A DNA stretch of 64,000 bases from Leifsonia sp. TF02-11 (GCF_017565305.1 NZ_JAGEKP010000005.1:124001-188000), one strand, 5' to 3'; shown: positions 36,055 through 44,362, counted from the stretch's first letter. Notes: generated by a model not told the origin, from the sequence alone. Translations and numbers: made by a program.

Positions 36055-36659
36055 TGCGTGCTGTCGTCGTCGACGATCACCCCATCTTCCGCAAGGGGCT
36101 TGTCGCACTGCTGCGGGCGAGCGATATCGACGTCGTCGGTGAGGCGGAGAACGGCCATCAGGCGATCGCCATCGTGCAAGACGAACGCCCGGATGTCGTT
36201 CTCATGGATGTCTCGATGCCCGAGCTCGGCGGTGTCGAAGCGACGGAGCGCCTCGTGGCAGAACTGCCGGCCCTGCGGGTCGTGGTGATCACCATGTTCG
36301 ACGACGAGGCCACCGTCCGGCGGGCACTCGAGGCGGGCGCGAGCGCCTATGTGACGAAGCAAGCGGACCCGGCGCAGATCCTCGCGGCCATCTCGGCCGC
36401 AGAGTCTGGTGCGCTGCTCATCGGCGCGGGCGTGCCACGGCCGGGATCGCCCCCCGCGGCCACAGAGATCCCCGGCCTCACCCCTCGCGAGAGAGCTGTG
36501 GCAGACCTCATCCGGCGCGGGCTCCCCAATCCCGTCATCGCTGAGCGTCTGCAGCTGTCGACGAAGACGGTTGCGAACTACGTCTCCATCGTCATGCTCA
36601 AGCTCGGCGCCGTCGACCGCGCGGACGCGGCCCGCATCCTGCGGGCCGGTCAACCCTGA
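36051..36659 (+). CDS. NarL/FixJ-family response regulator (second system)
   Basis: A 202-residue regulator. The receiver has VVDDHPIFRKGL, the phosphoacceptor Asp in VVLMDVSMPE and YVTKQADP; the LuxR-type helix-turn-helix is LTPRERAVADLIRRGL...LQLSTKTVANYVSIVMLKLGA. The ATG overlaps the kinase stop. It is clearly paralogous to the regulator at 30188 but diverged in the recognition helix, so the two should bind different sites. Confidence 0.93.
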   Translation: MMRAVVVDDHPIFRKGLVALLRASDIDVVGEAENGHQAIAIVQDERPDVVLMDVSMPELGGVEATERLVAELPALRVVVITMFDDEATVRRALEAGASAYVTKQADPAQILAAISAAESGALLIGAGVPRPGSPPAATEIPGLTPRERAVADLIRRGLPNPVIAERLQLSTKTVANYVSIVMLKLGAVDRADAARILRAGQP

Positions 36660-36711
36660 ATGCGACACCGCCGAGCGGCTTCCAGGTTCCGCCAGGGGGC
36701 GCGCACGGACC

Positions 36712-37203
36712 TCACCGCGCCTTGGTGAGCATGACCGCCGCAGGAGGCGCGGGAAGTTCCGGGCGGAGCGCGAAGCCGGCGGCCTGGTAGATCTCCTGGT
36801 TTCGGTGGCTGCGGACGCCGGTGAAGAGCGCGAACGAGCGGGCTTCGGCCGGGGCGGCCGCCTGGATGTGTTCCAGCAGCCGGCGGCCGAGGCCCGCGCC
36901 CTGCCGGTCGGGTGCGACCATGAGTCTGCCGATCTCCCAGACCCCCTCGCCCTCAGATCCGGTGACCAGACGTCCACGCACCGAGGCCACCAGGCGCGGA
37001 CCCTCGCGCACGACGTACGTGTCCCAGCTCGCGATGTCGCTGCGGACCTGATCGAGCGGTTCGCTCAGGGCAGGGATGTCGAACGTCTCGTTGGCGATCG
37101 CCTCCTGCACCCAGCAGGCTCGGGTGAGCACCGAGAGCTCGGCGGCGTCGGCGTCGGTCGCGGCGGCGATGGTCGGGGTGGTCTGCTCGGTCATGGTCCT
37201 CAT
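36712..37203 (-). CDS. GNAT-family N-acetyltransferase
   Basis: A 163-residue acetyltransferase. The acetyl-CoA motif is LMVAPDRQGAGLGRRLLEHI at about 93-112, followed by LFTGVRSHRNQEIYQAAGF with the usual NxxxYxxxGF pattern. The substrate is unknown. The start is ATG 37203 or the in-frame ATG 37194. It is convergent with the response regulator gene and separate from the next gene. Confidence 0.85.
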   Translation of the reverse strand: MRTMTEQTTPTIAAATDADAAELSVLTRACWVQEAIANETFDIPALSEPLDQVRSDIASWDTYVVREGPRLVASVRGRLVTGSEGEGVWEIGRLMVAPDRQGAGLGRRLLEHIQAAAPAEARSFALFTGVRSHRNQEIYQAAGFALRPELPAPPAAVMLTKAR

Positions 37204-37266
37204 GGTCGCACCTGCTCGGGTCGCGGATCCATCATCTGGCGGTGGTCGGCCGTGATGATCGCTGAT

Positions 37267-37863
37267 TCACGCGTATCGCGGGCGCCCGCCTACGCGGTAG
37301 GTCAGCGCCACGATCCCGGAGGGGAAGACGCGGGATTCGGTGAGGTCCAGCGCGAAGTCGCGGCCCGTGCGGGGCAGGAACGACTCGCCCTGGCCCACGA
37401 TGACCGGAAACTGGATCACGTTCAGCTCGTCCACCAGCTCGTTCTCGAGAAGCCAGCGGGCGAGGGCGACGCTGCCCACGAGGAGGAGTTCTCCGTCCGA
37501 GCCCGCCTTCAGCGCACGGAGCTCCGGTGTGAGCTCTCCGGAGATCACCGTCGAGTGTTCCCAGTCGGGTCGGCTCAGGGTGTTCGAGACGACGTACTTG
37601 GGCTTCGAGCTGATCGCCTCTCCGAATCCGCCGTCGTCGCTGCGTGCGCCCCAGTACGTTTCGAACAGGTCGTACGTCTTGCGCCCGAGCAGGAAGGCGT
37701 CGGCCCGGCGCCAGGTGTCGAGGATGTAGCCGGCGGCTTCGGCGTCGCCGACGCCGATCGCCCAGCCGCCGCGGGTGAAGCCGGGGTCCAGCTCCTCATT
37801 GTTGCCTCCGTTGGCCTGGGCGACGCCGTCGAGGGTGATCTGTAGGCTGACGGTGAGTTTCAT
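37267..37863 (-). CDS. Dihydrofolate reductase-family protein (RibD_C/YyaP type)
   Basis: A 198-residue monodomain reductase-fold protein: LTVSLQITLDGVAQ, DAFLLGRKTYDLFETYW, YVVSNTLSRPDWEHSTVI, and LLLVGSVALARWLLENELVDEL. These features are typical of the YyaP-like RibD C-terminal family, of unknown substrate. A second member of the family lies at 41371. A clear AAAGGA precedes the ATG. Confidence 0.85.
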   Translation of the reverse strand: MKLTVSLQITLDGVAQANGGNNEELDPGFTRGGWAIGVGDAEAAGYILDTWRRADAFLLGRKTYDLFETYWGARSDDGGFGEAISSKPKYVVSNTLSRPDWEHSTVISGELTPELRALKAGSDGELLLVGSVALARWLLENELVDELNVIQFPVIVGQGESFLPRTGRDFALDLTESRVFPSGIVALTYRVGGRPRYA

Positions 37864-37894
37864 GGCGCTTCCTTTGTCCGGTCGTTCGGTGTGT

Positions 37895-39415
37895 TCAGCG
37901 TGCCGACTCAGCGGGAGCCGCGGGCTTCCTGACGAACAGGGCGAGAACGATCACCGCCAGTGACAGAATGCCCCCGGCGACGAACGCGAGGTGAGCCCCC
38001 GCCGCCGCGGCGGCAGCCGATGGGAGGTCGGGCGCTGCGCCGGTCGATGCGACCCCCGTCGCGTACAGGGCGATGAAGATCGCCGTGCCTGCAGCCCCGG
38101 CGACCTGTTGCAGTGTGGCAATGGTGGCGCTCCCGTGCGAATACAGGCGCTGGGGCAGCGCGCCGAGCGAGGCGCTGAACGCGGGGGTGAAGAGGAAAGC
38201 GAGCGACAGCATCAGCAGGATGTGAGCGGCGAGCAGCACCACCCACGACGAGTTCTCGCCGACGCCCAGCGCCATGGTCCACAGCGCCACCGCCAGACCG
38301 ATCGAGCCGGGTACGACCAGCGGACGGGGGCCGAAGCGATCGAACAGCCGGCCGACGGTCGGCCCGGCCAGCCCCATGAGCAGGCCGCCCGGCAGCAGGA
38401 GCGCGCCGACCCAGAGCGGCTCGAGGCCCAGCGTGTAGCGGGCGAACTGGGGGAGCACGATGAACGTGCCGAACAGAGCGACCATCGCCATCGTCATCAT
38501 CGCGACGGAGACCGCGAAGTCCCGAGAGAGGAAGGTCCGCAGGTCGAGGAGTGCCGCGTCGGTTCGCTGCAGGACGAGCTGCCGCCAGACGAAGAGGGCG
38601 AGCGTCGCGAGCCCGATTGCCACCGGGATCCACGGCTGGACGGAGGCCTCGCCGACGGCAGCAGCGCCGATCTGGCTGAACCCGAACACGAGAGCCGAGA
38701 ATGCGAACGCGGAAAGGACGACGGACAGCGTGTCCAGGGGGATCGACCGGGTCTCGGAGACGTTCGGCACCCGTCGCATCCCGACGACGAGCATCGTGAG
38801 GCCGATCGGCAGCATCACCCAGAAGAGCCCCTGCCAGGGCAGCACCTGGATGAGCGCGCCCGAGACGATGGGACCGACAGCGGGGGCCACCGACATGACG
38901 ATGGAGACCCGTCCCATCACCCGCCCGCGCTCCTCCATCGGCACGATCGTCATCACCGTCGTCATCATGAGCGGCATCATGATTGCGGTGCCGACAGCCT
39001 GGACGACGCGTCCGACGACGAGCATCTCGAACACCGGCGACAGCGCTGCGATCAGCGTGCCGGTCACGAAGCTCGACATCGCGACCGTGAAGACGGTACG
39101 GGTCCGCAGTCGCTGCATCAGCCATCCGGTGGTCGGGATGACGACCGCCATCGTGAGCGCGAACGCCGTCGTCAGCCATTGCCCCTTCGTCGCATCGATG
39201 TGCAGGGACTCCTGGATGCGCGGCAACGCGACGGCCATCATCGTCTCGTTCAGGAAGACGACGAAGACGGCGGCGAGCAGGAGGCGGAGGGCGGTGCGAT
39301 TACGAGATGCGAGCGCGGGGGCTGGCGGGTCGACCTGGCTCGGCGCGTTCTGCGTGTTCGCCGGCTCAGTGTCGGCCGGGGAGCCGGCCGCGTCCGGTGC
39401 GATGGTGTCGGTCAT
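37895..39415 (-). CDS. DHA2-type MFS drug efflux pump (EmrB/QacA-like)
   Basis: A 506-residue, 14-helix transporter. A Pro/Asn-rich cytoplasmic N-terminus precedes helix 1 (LRLLLAAVFVVFLNETMMAVALP). The DHA2 signatures WLTTAFALTMAVVIPTTGWL, GRVVQAVGTAIMMPLMMT and the motif-C-like MSVAPAVGPIVSGAL are present. It should export toxic organic compounds by proton antiport. It diverges from the HxlR-SCP2 regulator across a 101-bp gap with dyad operators, so it is the likely regulated target. GGAG precedes the ATG. Confidence 0.92.
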   Translation of the reverse strand: MTDTIAPDAAGSPADTEPANTQNAPSQVDPPAPALASRNRTALRLLLAAVFVVFLNETMMAVALPRIQESLHIDATKGQWLTTAFALTMAVVIPTTGWLMQRLRTRTVFTVAMSSFVTGTLIAALSPVFEMLVVGRVVQAVGTAIMMPLMMTTVMTIVPMEERGRVMGRVSIVMSVAPAVGPIVSGALIQVLPWQGLFWVMLPIGLTMLVVGMRRVPNVSETRSIPLDTLSVVLSAFAFSALVFGFSQIGAAAVGEASVQPWIPVAIGLATLALFVWRQLVLQRTDAALLDLRTFLSRDFAVSVAMMTMAMVALFGTFIVLPQFARYTLGLEPLWVGALLLPGGLLMGLAGPTVGRLFDRFGPRPLVVPGSIGLAVALWTMALGVGENSSWVVLLAAHILLMLSLAFLFTPAFSASLGALPQRLYSHGSATIATLQQVAGAAGTAIFIALYATGVASTGAAPDLPSAAAAAAGAHLAFVAGGILSLAVIVLALFVRKPAAPAESAR

Positions 39416-39448
39416 GTCCTTCTCCTTCGTCGGAGTCGCTGCAAAAAA

Positions 39449-39508
39449 TGAAGCTTGTGTACTTCACAAAATAAAGCACACTGCAATTAATGAAGTCAAG
39501 TGCTATTC
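39449..39508. promoter_or_regulatory. Dyad operators between the MFS pump and the HxlR-type regulator
   Basis: The AT-rich intergenic stretch holds TGAAG (39449-39453), CTTCA (39462-39466) and TGAAGT (39491-39496), giving two overlapping inverted pairs, plus AGCAC (39475-39479) with GTGCT (39500-39504). A TATTCT -10-like box lies at 39504-39509 before the regulator start. This is the expected layout of an HxlR-type operator controlling both genes. Confidence 0.55.
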
Positions 39509-39516
39509 TGTGATCC

Positions 39517-40191
39517 ATGACGAACCAGCACTACGGCCAGTTCTGCGGGCTGGCGCGTGCGGCCGAGATCGTCGGCCAGCGGTGGACGCTGCTGGTCCTG
39601 CGCGATCTGAGCGTGGGTCCGCGGCGCTACTCGGAGCTGGTCGCCGGCCTCCCCGGCATTCCGACGGGCACCCTGGCCTCCCGGCTCAAGGAGCTCGAGG
39701 ACGAGGGGATCGTCGAGCGGCTGGCACCCAGGGGTGGCGAGCGCTCCATCGTGTACGCGCTCACGCCGCGCGGCGAGGAGCTGCGCCCGGCGCTCGACGC
39801 GTTGTCCCGGTGGGGTGCGGGCGGCATGCGCGCGCCGCGGGAAGGCGAGATCGTGACCACGGCATCCATCACGGCGGCGCTCCAGGTGGCCGCCGGAGGC
39901 GGCGTCGTGCCCGAGGAGTGGAACACGACGTACGAAGTGCACGTCGGCGACGTCGTCGCGCACGTGATCATGCGCGACGCCGCCATCGCGGTCGGATCAG
40001 GGCCGATCGAGAACCCGGCGGTGGTCATCACCGCCGGCCCTCAGATCCGCGGTGTGCTGGCGGGCGAGCTCGACGCGCAGACCGCCATCGCCACGGGCGC
40101 CGTGCAGCTGAAGGGCGACCCCGCGCTCTTCCAGCGCTTCGCCGACACGCTGCGGGTCCCGTTCAGCGTCAACGTGCCGCCCATCGTCTGA
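39517..40191 (+). CDS. HxlR-family regulator fused to an SCP2-like domain
   Basis: A 224-residue protein. Residues 1-100 are an HxlR winged helix (CGLARAAEIVGQRWTLLVLRDL, GIPTGTLASRLKELEDEGI), but the usual N-terminal redox Cys is at position 10. Residues about 110-224 form an SCP2/sterol-carrier-like domain (VHVGDVVAHVIMRDAAIAVG, ATGAVQLKGDPALFQRFADTL), which can hold a hydrophobic ligand. This suggests ligand-controlled repression of the divergent MFS pump. The fusion class exists in Actinomycetota; the ligand is unknown. Confidence 0.85.
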   Translation: MTNQHYGQFCGLARAAEIVGQRWTLLVLRDLSVGPRRYSELVAGLPGIPTGTLASRLKELEDEGIVERLAPRGGERSIVYALTPRGEELRPALDALSRWGAGGMRAPREGEIVTTASITAALQVAAGGGVVPEEWNTTYEVHVGDVVAHVIMRDAAIAVGSGPIENPAVVITAGPQIRGVLAGELDAQTAIATGAVQLKGDPALFQRFADTLRVPFSVNVPPIV

Positions 40192-40205
40192 GGCGGCGCG
40201 GATCG

Positions 40206-40658
40206 CTACCCCTGTCGCGCCCGGTGGTACGCCTCGAGCACCGGCGGCACGCCCTCGGTGAGCATCTTCTTCCGCACGGTGCCGAGCAGCCTCGACATCG
40301 CGAACCCTCCAATACCGGTGAACCCGGTGTGCTGCCAGGTGAACCGAGTGCCGTCGCGTGTCTCTTCGAGGAGGTATGTGACGTCGGTGACTTCATCGGT
40401 CTCCTTGTCGCCCTTCCACGTGTAGTGCAGCGAGCGGGGAGCGTCGACGGAGACGACCTCGCAGTCCACCACGCCGGCCCACCCCATCGTCGGCTTTCCC
40501 ACGAACCGGAACTCCGTTCCCGGCACGGCGGCGAATGCCTCCGGGCGGCCTCCCTGACCGGTCGTGGTCCATTGGGCGACCTGCTCGGGCTCGGTGAGAA
40601 CCGCCCACACGTCTTCGATCGGGTACGGGTACTCGCGGACGATGGTGTATTCAGTCAT
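40206..40658 (-). CDS. SRPBCC/START-like protein (AHSA1 type)
   Basis: A 150-residue helix-grip protein: YTIVREYPYPIEDVWAVLTE, then the WTTTGQGG turn and GTRFTWQHTGFTGIGG before the C-terminal helix. The fold binds hydrophobic ligands or acts as a polyketide-cyclase/AHSA1-like unit. The start at 40658 has GAAAGG upstream. It is divergent from the TetR gene, with two operators between, so it is probably repressed by that regulator. Confidence 0.82.
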   Translation of the reverse strand: MTEYTIVREYPYPIEDVWAVLTEPEQVAQWTTTGQGGRPEAFAAVPGTEFRFVGKPTMGWAGVVDCEVVSVDAPRSLHYTWKGDKETDEVTDVTYLLEETRDGTRFTWQHTGFTGIGGFAMSRLLGTVRKKMLTEGVPPVLEAYHRARQG

Positions 40659-40688
40659 CCTTTTCGCCTTTCGTCTCACGCCTGTAGC

Positions 40689-40725
40689 CTACCTATCGGT
40701 AGGTAGATTGTCTACCGCGTGGTAG
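40689..40725. promoter_or_regulatory. Tandem palindromic TetR operators
   Basis: CTACC-N4-GGTAG occurs at 40689-40702 and again at 40712-40725; the centres are 23 bp apart, about two helical turns. They lie between the divergent SRPBCC and TetR genes, 14 bp before the TetR start, an ideal place for repression of both. Confidence 0.75.
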
Positions 40726-40738
40726 GTAGGATGGTCGG

Positions 40739-41353
40739 GTGAGCGAGACCCAGGGAGTCGGCGTGCGCGGGCGTGGAGCCCGGACCCGTCAGGCGGCGCA
40801 GCGGGTCGCGTTGCGGCTGTTCACGGAGCAGGGATACGAGGCCACGACACTCCGCCAGATCGCGGACGAGCTGGGCATCAACAAGGCGTCGCTGTACTAC
40901 TACTTCGACGGCAAGGAAGCGATCGTGCAGTCCTTGCTCGACGAGCGGGGGAACGAGGCGGAGGATCTGCTCGCCTGGGTCAGGGAGCAGCCTGCATCGT
41001 CGGACCTGCTGAGGGAAGCTGTGCTCCGGTGGGTCGATTCGTTCACCGCGGAGAAGCTGCAGGGCATCCGGTTCCTCGCCGCGAACCCGCTTCTGATGGC
41101 AGGCCTGGCCCGGGGAGACGAGAAGCCCCGCGTCGGCGCCGGACTGTCTCAGCTCGCAGAAGACCTGAGCGAACTGTTGCCTGAGCGCACCGAGGAGGCC
41201 GTCGTCCTCCTCCGCATGGCGCTGCTGTCCATCAACGCGGCAGTGCAGGCGGCGGCCTCGACGGACGCGCCGGACGAAGCGGTCATCGCCGCCGCTCGAC
41301 GCGCGGCGCGGACCATCACCAGCGAGCTGCTCTCCGGAACCGCAGGGCGATGA
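40739..41353 (+). CDS. TetR/AcrR-family transcriptional regulator
   Basis: A 204-residue regulator. The N-terminal helix-turn-helix is TLRQIADELGINKASLYYYFDGKEAIVQSLL at about 32-62; the rest is a helical ligand-binding domain with no close resemblance I can name. It starts at GTG 40739, right after the tandem operators, so autoregulation together with control of the SRPBCC gene is likely. Confidence 0.9.
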   Translation: MSETQGVGVRGRGARTRQAAQRVALRLFTEQGYEATTLRQIADELGINKASLYYYFDGKEAIVQSLLDERGNEAEDLLAWVREQPASSDLLREAVLRWVDSFTAEKLQGIRFLAANPLLMAGLARGDEKPRVGAGLSQLAEDLSELLPERTEEAVVLLRMALLSINAAVQAAASTDAPDEAVIAAARRAARTITSELLSGTAGR

Positions 41354-41370
41354 GGACGGGTCGGAGCACG

Positions 41371-41958
41371 CTACAGCGCCGGCGCGCCTCCCACCCCGGT
41401 TTCGCCGGGCCGGAACCGCAGAGCGCTCACCCCTGACCGGAAGTCCTGCCGATCCACCAGCTCGAGGCGGATGCGCTCGCGCAGGCCGGAGAGCAGAGTG
41501 GGACCGTGCCCGGCGACCACCGGGTGCACGACGAACACGTACTCGTCGATCAGTCCCCGGTCCGCCAACGCCAGCGGCAGCGCGACGCCACCGACATACA
41601 CGTGTTCACCCGGCTGCTGCTTGAGCCGCTCGACCGCCTGCCCCACGTCGCCGCGCACTAGTTCGGCGTTCCAGTCGACGATGCTCAGCGTGTTCGAAAC
41701 GACGTGCTTCTTCGCGGTGTCGATGGCCTCGGCGAACGGGACCTGCGACTCGTCCATCCACTCGGGCCATGCGCCCGTCGCCGGTCGGCGCCACGCCGAC
41801 TCCATCATCCCGTAAGTGACCCGGCCGAAGACCAGGGCGTCGGCCTGCTCCATCTCGGCGGTCCAGAACCGCATCGACTCCTCGTCAGGCGGGAGGCCCG
41901 CCTCGTGATGGACGCAGCCGTCGAGCGTGACGTTGATGGCGTATCGAAGCGGTCTCAT
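41371..41958 (-). CDS. Dihydrofolate reductase-family protein (RibD_C type), second copy
   Basis: A 195-residue protein of the same class as that at 37267: YAINVTLDGCVHHEAGLP, DALVFGRVTYGMMESAW, KHVVSNTLSIVDWNAELVRG and VYVGGVALPLALADRGLIDEY. The Cys in the first strand (LDGCVHH) is the common variant. It is convergent with the TetR gene. The substrate is unknown; the NADPH-binding G-V-A-L segment is intact. Confidence 0.85.
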   Translation of the reverse strand: MRPLRYAINVTLDGCVHHEAGLPPDEESMRFWTAEMEQADALVFGRVTYGMMESAWRRPATGAWPEWMDESQVPFAEAIDTAKKHVVSNTLSIVDWNAELVRGDVGQAVERLKQQPGEHVYVGGVALPLALADRGLIDEYVFVVHPVVAGHGPTLLSGLRERIRLELVDRQDFRSGVSALRFRPGETGVGGAPAL

Positions 41959-42017
41959 CGCCGGCTCTCCCTCGGTTCGCGCGGAGTGTTCACCCGGGAC
42001 GGTACTACCATTTCCGC

Positions 42018-42245
42018 ATGACCGACTCAGCTCCGATCGAGGACGTCCCGATCGGCGGTGACGGCATCCGCCTCGGGCAGTTCCTGAAATTCGCCGGCCT
42101 GCTCGACTCCGGCGGCAACGTGAAAGAAGCCATCATCGACGGCTACGTCACCGTGAACGGCGAGGTCGACCGTCGCCGCGGACGGCAGCTGCAACTCGGC
42201 GACGTCGTCGCTTTCGAAGGGCGCAGGGTCCGGGTATCCCCGTGA
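42018..42245 (+). CDS. S4-domain RNA-binding protein (YbcJ/YaaA-like)
   Basis: A 75-residue single S4 domain: IRLGQFLKFAGLLDSGGNVKEAIIDGYVTVNGEVDRRRGRQLQLGDVV. This matches short S4 proteins that bind structured RNA, possibly ribosomal. The domain runs almost the full length. It stands alone between two minus-strand genes. Confidence 0.88.
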   Translation: MTDSAPIEDVPIGGDGIRLGQFLKFAGLLDSGGNVKEAIIDGYVTVNGEVDRRRGRQLQLGDVVAFEGRRVRVSP

Positions 42246-42254
42246 GGGCCCGGG

Positions 42255-42593
42255 CTAGCCGCCCGCGCCGCTCACGAACGCGTACGCCTCCCGCGCAAGG
42301 GACTCCCAGAGCCCCGGAGCGGAATCCGTCACCACCAGCCAGTCACGCATCGCGCTCTTCGTGCCCGTGCGGAACGGTTCGCCGGTGGAGGTCGCGAGGA
42401 GTTCGTCCACCCGCGGGGCCGGCAGTTTGACCACGAAACGTTCCCCGCTGGCGATCATGCAGAAGATGGAGCCGTTGACGCGCAGGGCATCGGAACCGAA
42501 CCGGCGCGACCCGCCGGACGCCGGCGGGGTGACTCCCGGGAGGCCGGCGAGGGCGGCCACGATGTCGTCGAAGCGTTCGCGAACAGACGTCAT
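42255..42593 (-). CDS. TfoX/YjbR-like small protein
   Basis: A 112-residue protein resembling the N-terminal TfoX/MmcQ-YjbR fold: LRVNGSIFCMIASGERFVVKLPAPRVDELLATSTGEPF, then MRDWLVV. Proteins of this kind are small and of uncertain role; binding to DNA was proposed for relatives. It is convergent with the S4 gene with a 9-bp gap and has its own start at ATG 42593. Confidence 0.75.
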   Translation of the reverse strand: MTSVRERFDDIVAALAGLPGVTPPASGGSRRFGSDALRVNGSIFCMIASGERFVVKLPAPRVDELLATSTGEPFRTGTKSAMRDWLVVTDSAPGLWESLAREAYAFVSGAGG

Positions 42594-42625
42594 GATCCAC
42601 GGTAGCGTGCGTCGCGACTAGGCGA

Positions 42626-43126
42626 TCAGCCCCGTTCCTCCCCGTCCGGCCTCCCCGCCCAGCGCAGCCCTGCCGAGGCGGTGTCGGCATCGGACCACTG
42701 TCTGGAGACGCCGAGCTCGGCGATGCCCGAGGTCCGCATGATCACCTCCGCGCCGGCCAGATACGAGGCCAGCGCCTCCATACCGGGGTTGTGACCGACC
42801 AGGACCACCGTTCGGATGTCGTCCGGCAGCTCCCAGACGACGTGGAGGAGCCGCTCCGCGGACGCCGCATACACCCGGTCTTCGACGCGGAAGCGAGGTG
42901 CCTCCGCGAACTGTGCGGACACCAGCTCCCACGTCTCGCGGGCGCGCTGCGCCGGCGACACGACGGCGAGGTCGATGCGCCCGGCGTGGTCGGCGAGCCA
43001 ACGGCCGGCCAGCGGGGCCTGCGTGCGGCCGCGCTCGGCCAGCGGCCGGTCGATGTCCGCCTCGGAACCGGACCAATCCGACTTGGCGTGGCGGAGCAGG
43101 ATCAGGGTGCGCTCGGTCGTCGTCAC
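42626..43126 (-). CDS. sixA: SixA-like histidine phosphatase
   Basis: A 166-residue histidine phosphatase. The catalytic motif LILLRHAKSDW lies near residue 7, the second catalytic His is in VVLVGHNPGMEAL near 110, and conserved Arg and Glu lie between. The GTG at 43126 puts the motif at the usual N-terminal position; an ATG at 43162 would add 12 residues. It follows dinB on the same strand. SixA dephosphorylates His-phosphotransfer proteins in E. coli, but actinobacterial relatives may act on other phosphates. Confidence 0.85.
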   Translation of the reverse strand: MTTTERTLILLRHAKSDWSGSEADIDRPLAERGRTQAPLAGRWLADHAGRIDLAVVSPAQRARETWELVSAQFAEAPRFRVEDRVYAASAERLLHVVWELPDDIRTVVLVGHNPGMEALASYLAGAEVIMRTSGIAELGVSRQWSDADTASAGLRWAGRPDGEERG

Positions 43127-43165
43127 GCTGCCAGTGTGCCGCACGAGCGGCCTGCCGGGCATCCG

Positions 43166-44362
43166 TCACTCGTGTTCGGGGAGCAGCGGCGTCGACCAGC
43201 CGGGATCGCGGCCCAGCTGTGCGGCGCGTGCGACGGAGGCGGCGCCGAACCGGTCGCGGACGGCATCGAGCACGGTGTCGAGGCGGGCGCCGTCCTCCCA
43301 GTCGATCGGCAGCTCGGGCTGGAAGCTGTCGGCGCGTCCCAGGTGCGACAGCGAGACGCCGATGAGGGTGATGCCGCGTTCGGTGATCTCCGGTCCGGCA
43401 GCGACGAGCAGGGCTCTGGCGAGGGTGAGCAGCGTCGACGTTCGATCTGTCGGGAACGCGAGGGTACGAGAGCGGGTGGCCTTCGCGAAATCGCCGAAGC
43501 GCAGCCGCAACACGACCGAGCGGCAGGTGCGGTCGCCGTCACGAAGCCGCCGGGCGAGTCGGTCGATGATCTGGGTGAGGATGAGGTCGAGTTCTTCGGG
43601 AGTGCGCGGGCGGCTGCCGAGCGCACGCTGCGAGCCGATGGACCCGCGCCGCTTGGTGGCGTCGACAGGACGCGGATCACGCAGCCGCGCCAGCGCGTGC
43701 AGGTGTGCGCCCGCCGCTCTGCCGAGCAGCCGCTCCGCCGTCGCCTCCTCGAGCTCGGCGAGCTGGCCGACGGTGCGGATGCCGAGCCTGTGCAGCTTCT
43801 CCGCCGTGACGGCGCCGACACCCCACAGCCGCTCCACCGGGAGCGGGAGCAGGAACTCCTGCTCCCGCTCGGGTTCGACCACGAGGAGCCCGTCGGGCTT
43901 GCTCACCGCACTGGCGACTTTGGCCAGGAACTTGGTGCGCGCGATCCCGACGGAGATCGGAAGGCCGACTTCGTCCCGAACCCGTTCCCGCAGGCGTGTG
44001 GCGATCTGCTCGGGCGTGCCCGCGATGCGCCGGAGCCCGCCGACCTCCAGGAACGCCTCGTCGATCGACAGCCCCTCGACGACAGGGGTCGTGTCGCGGA
44101 AGATCGCGAACACGTCTTTGCTGGCGGCCGAGTACGCGTCCATGCGCGGCGGGACGACCCTGGCCTCCGGGCACAGGTCGCGGGCTTGGCGACCGCCCAT
44201 CGCGGTGCGTACTCCCCGGGCCTTCGCCTCGTAGCTCGCCGCCAGCACGACACCGCCGCCCACGATGACGGGCCGCCCGCGCAGGGCGGGGTCGTCGCGC
44301 TGTTCGACCGAGGCGTAGAAGGCGTCGAGGTCGGCGTGCAGCACGGTCGCCTCGCCCCGCAT
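43166..44362 (-). CDS. dinB: DNA polymerase IV (Y-family)
   Basis: A 398-residue translesion polymerase. The catalytic motifs HADLDAFYASVEQ and SIDEAFLEV carry the metal-binding Asp and Glu residues. A fingers/palm region, thumb (LWGVGAVTAEKLHRLGIRTVGQL) and little-finger domain follow. No beta-clamp QLxLF-like peptide is clearly visible; the end is FQPELPIDW, then LGRDPGWSTPLLPEHE. ATG 44362 puts the first motif at residue 8. No LexA box is visible upstream; an unusual 16-bp tandem duplication lies there. Confidence 0.93.
   Translation of the reverse strand: MRGEATVLHADLDAFYASVEQRDDPALRGRPVIVGGGVVLAASYEAKARGVRTAMGGRQARDLCPEARVVPPRMDAYSAASKDVFAIFRDTTPVVEGLSIDEAFLEVGGLRRIAGTPEQIATRLRERVRDEVGLPISVGIARTKFLAKVASAVSKPDGLLVVEPEREQEFLLPLPVERLWGVGAVTAEKLHRLGIRTVGQLAELEEATAERLLGRAAGAHLHALARLRDPRPVDATKRRGSIGSQRALGSRPRTPEELDLILTQIIDRLARRLRDGDRTCRSVVLRLRFGDFAKATRSRTLAFPTDRTSTLLTLARALLVAAGPEITERGITLIGVSLSHLGRADSFQPELPIDWEDGARLDTVLDAVRDRFGAASVARAAQLGRDPGWSTPLLPEHE

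Noticed and set aside
26100-36712. Integrative element or prophage after the tRNA
   Set aside because: No integrase, recombinase, phage or conjugation gene and no second copy of the tRNA end is visible.
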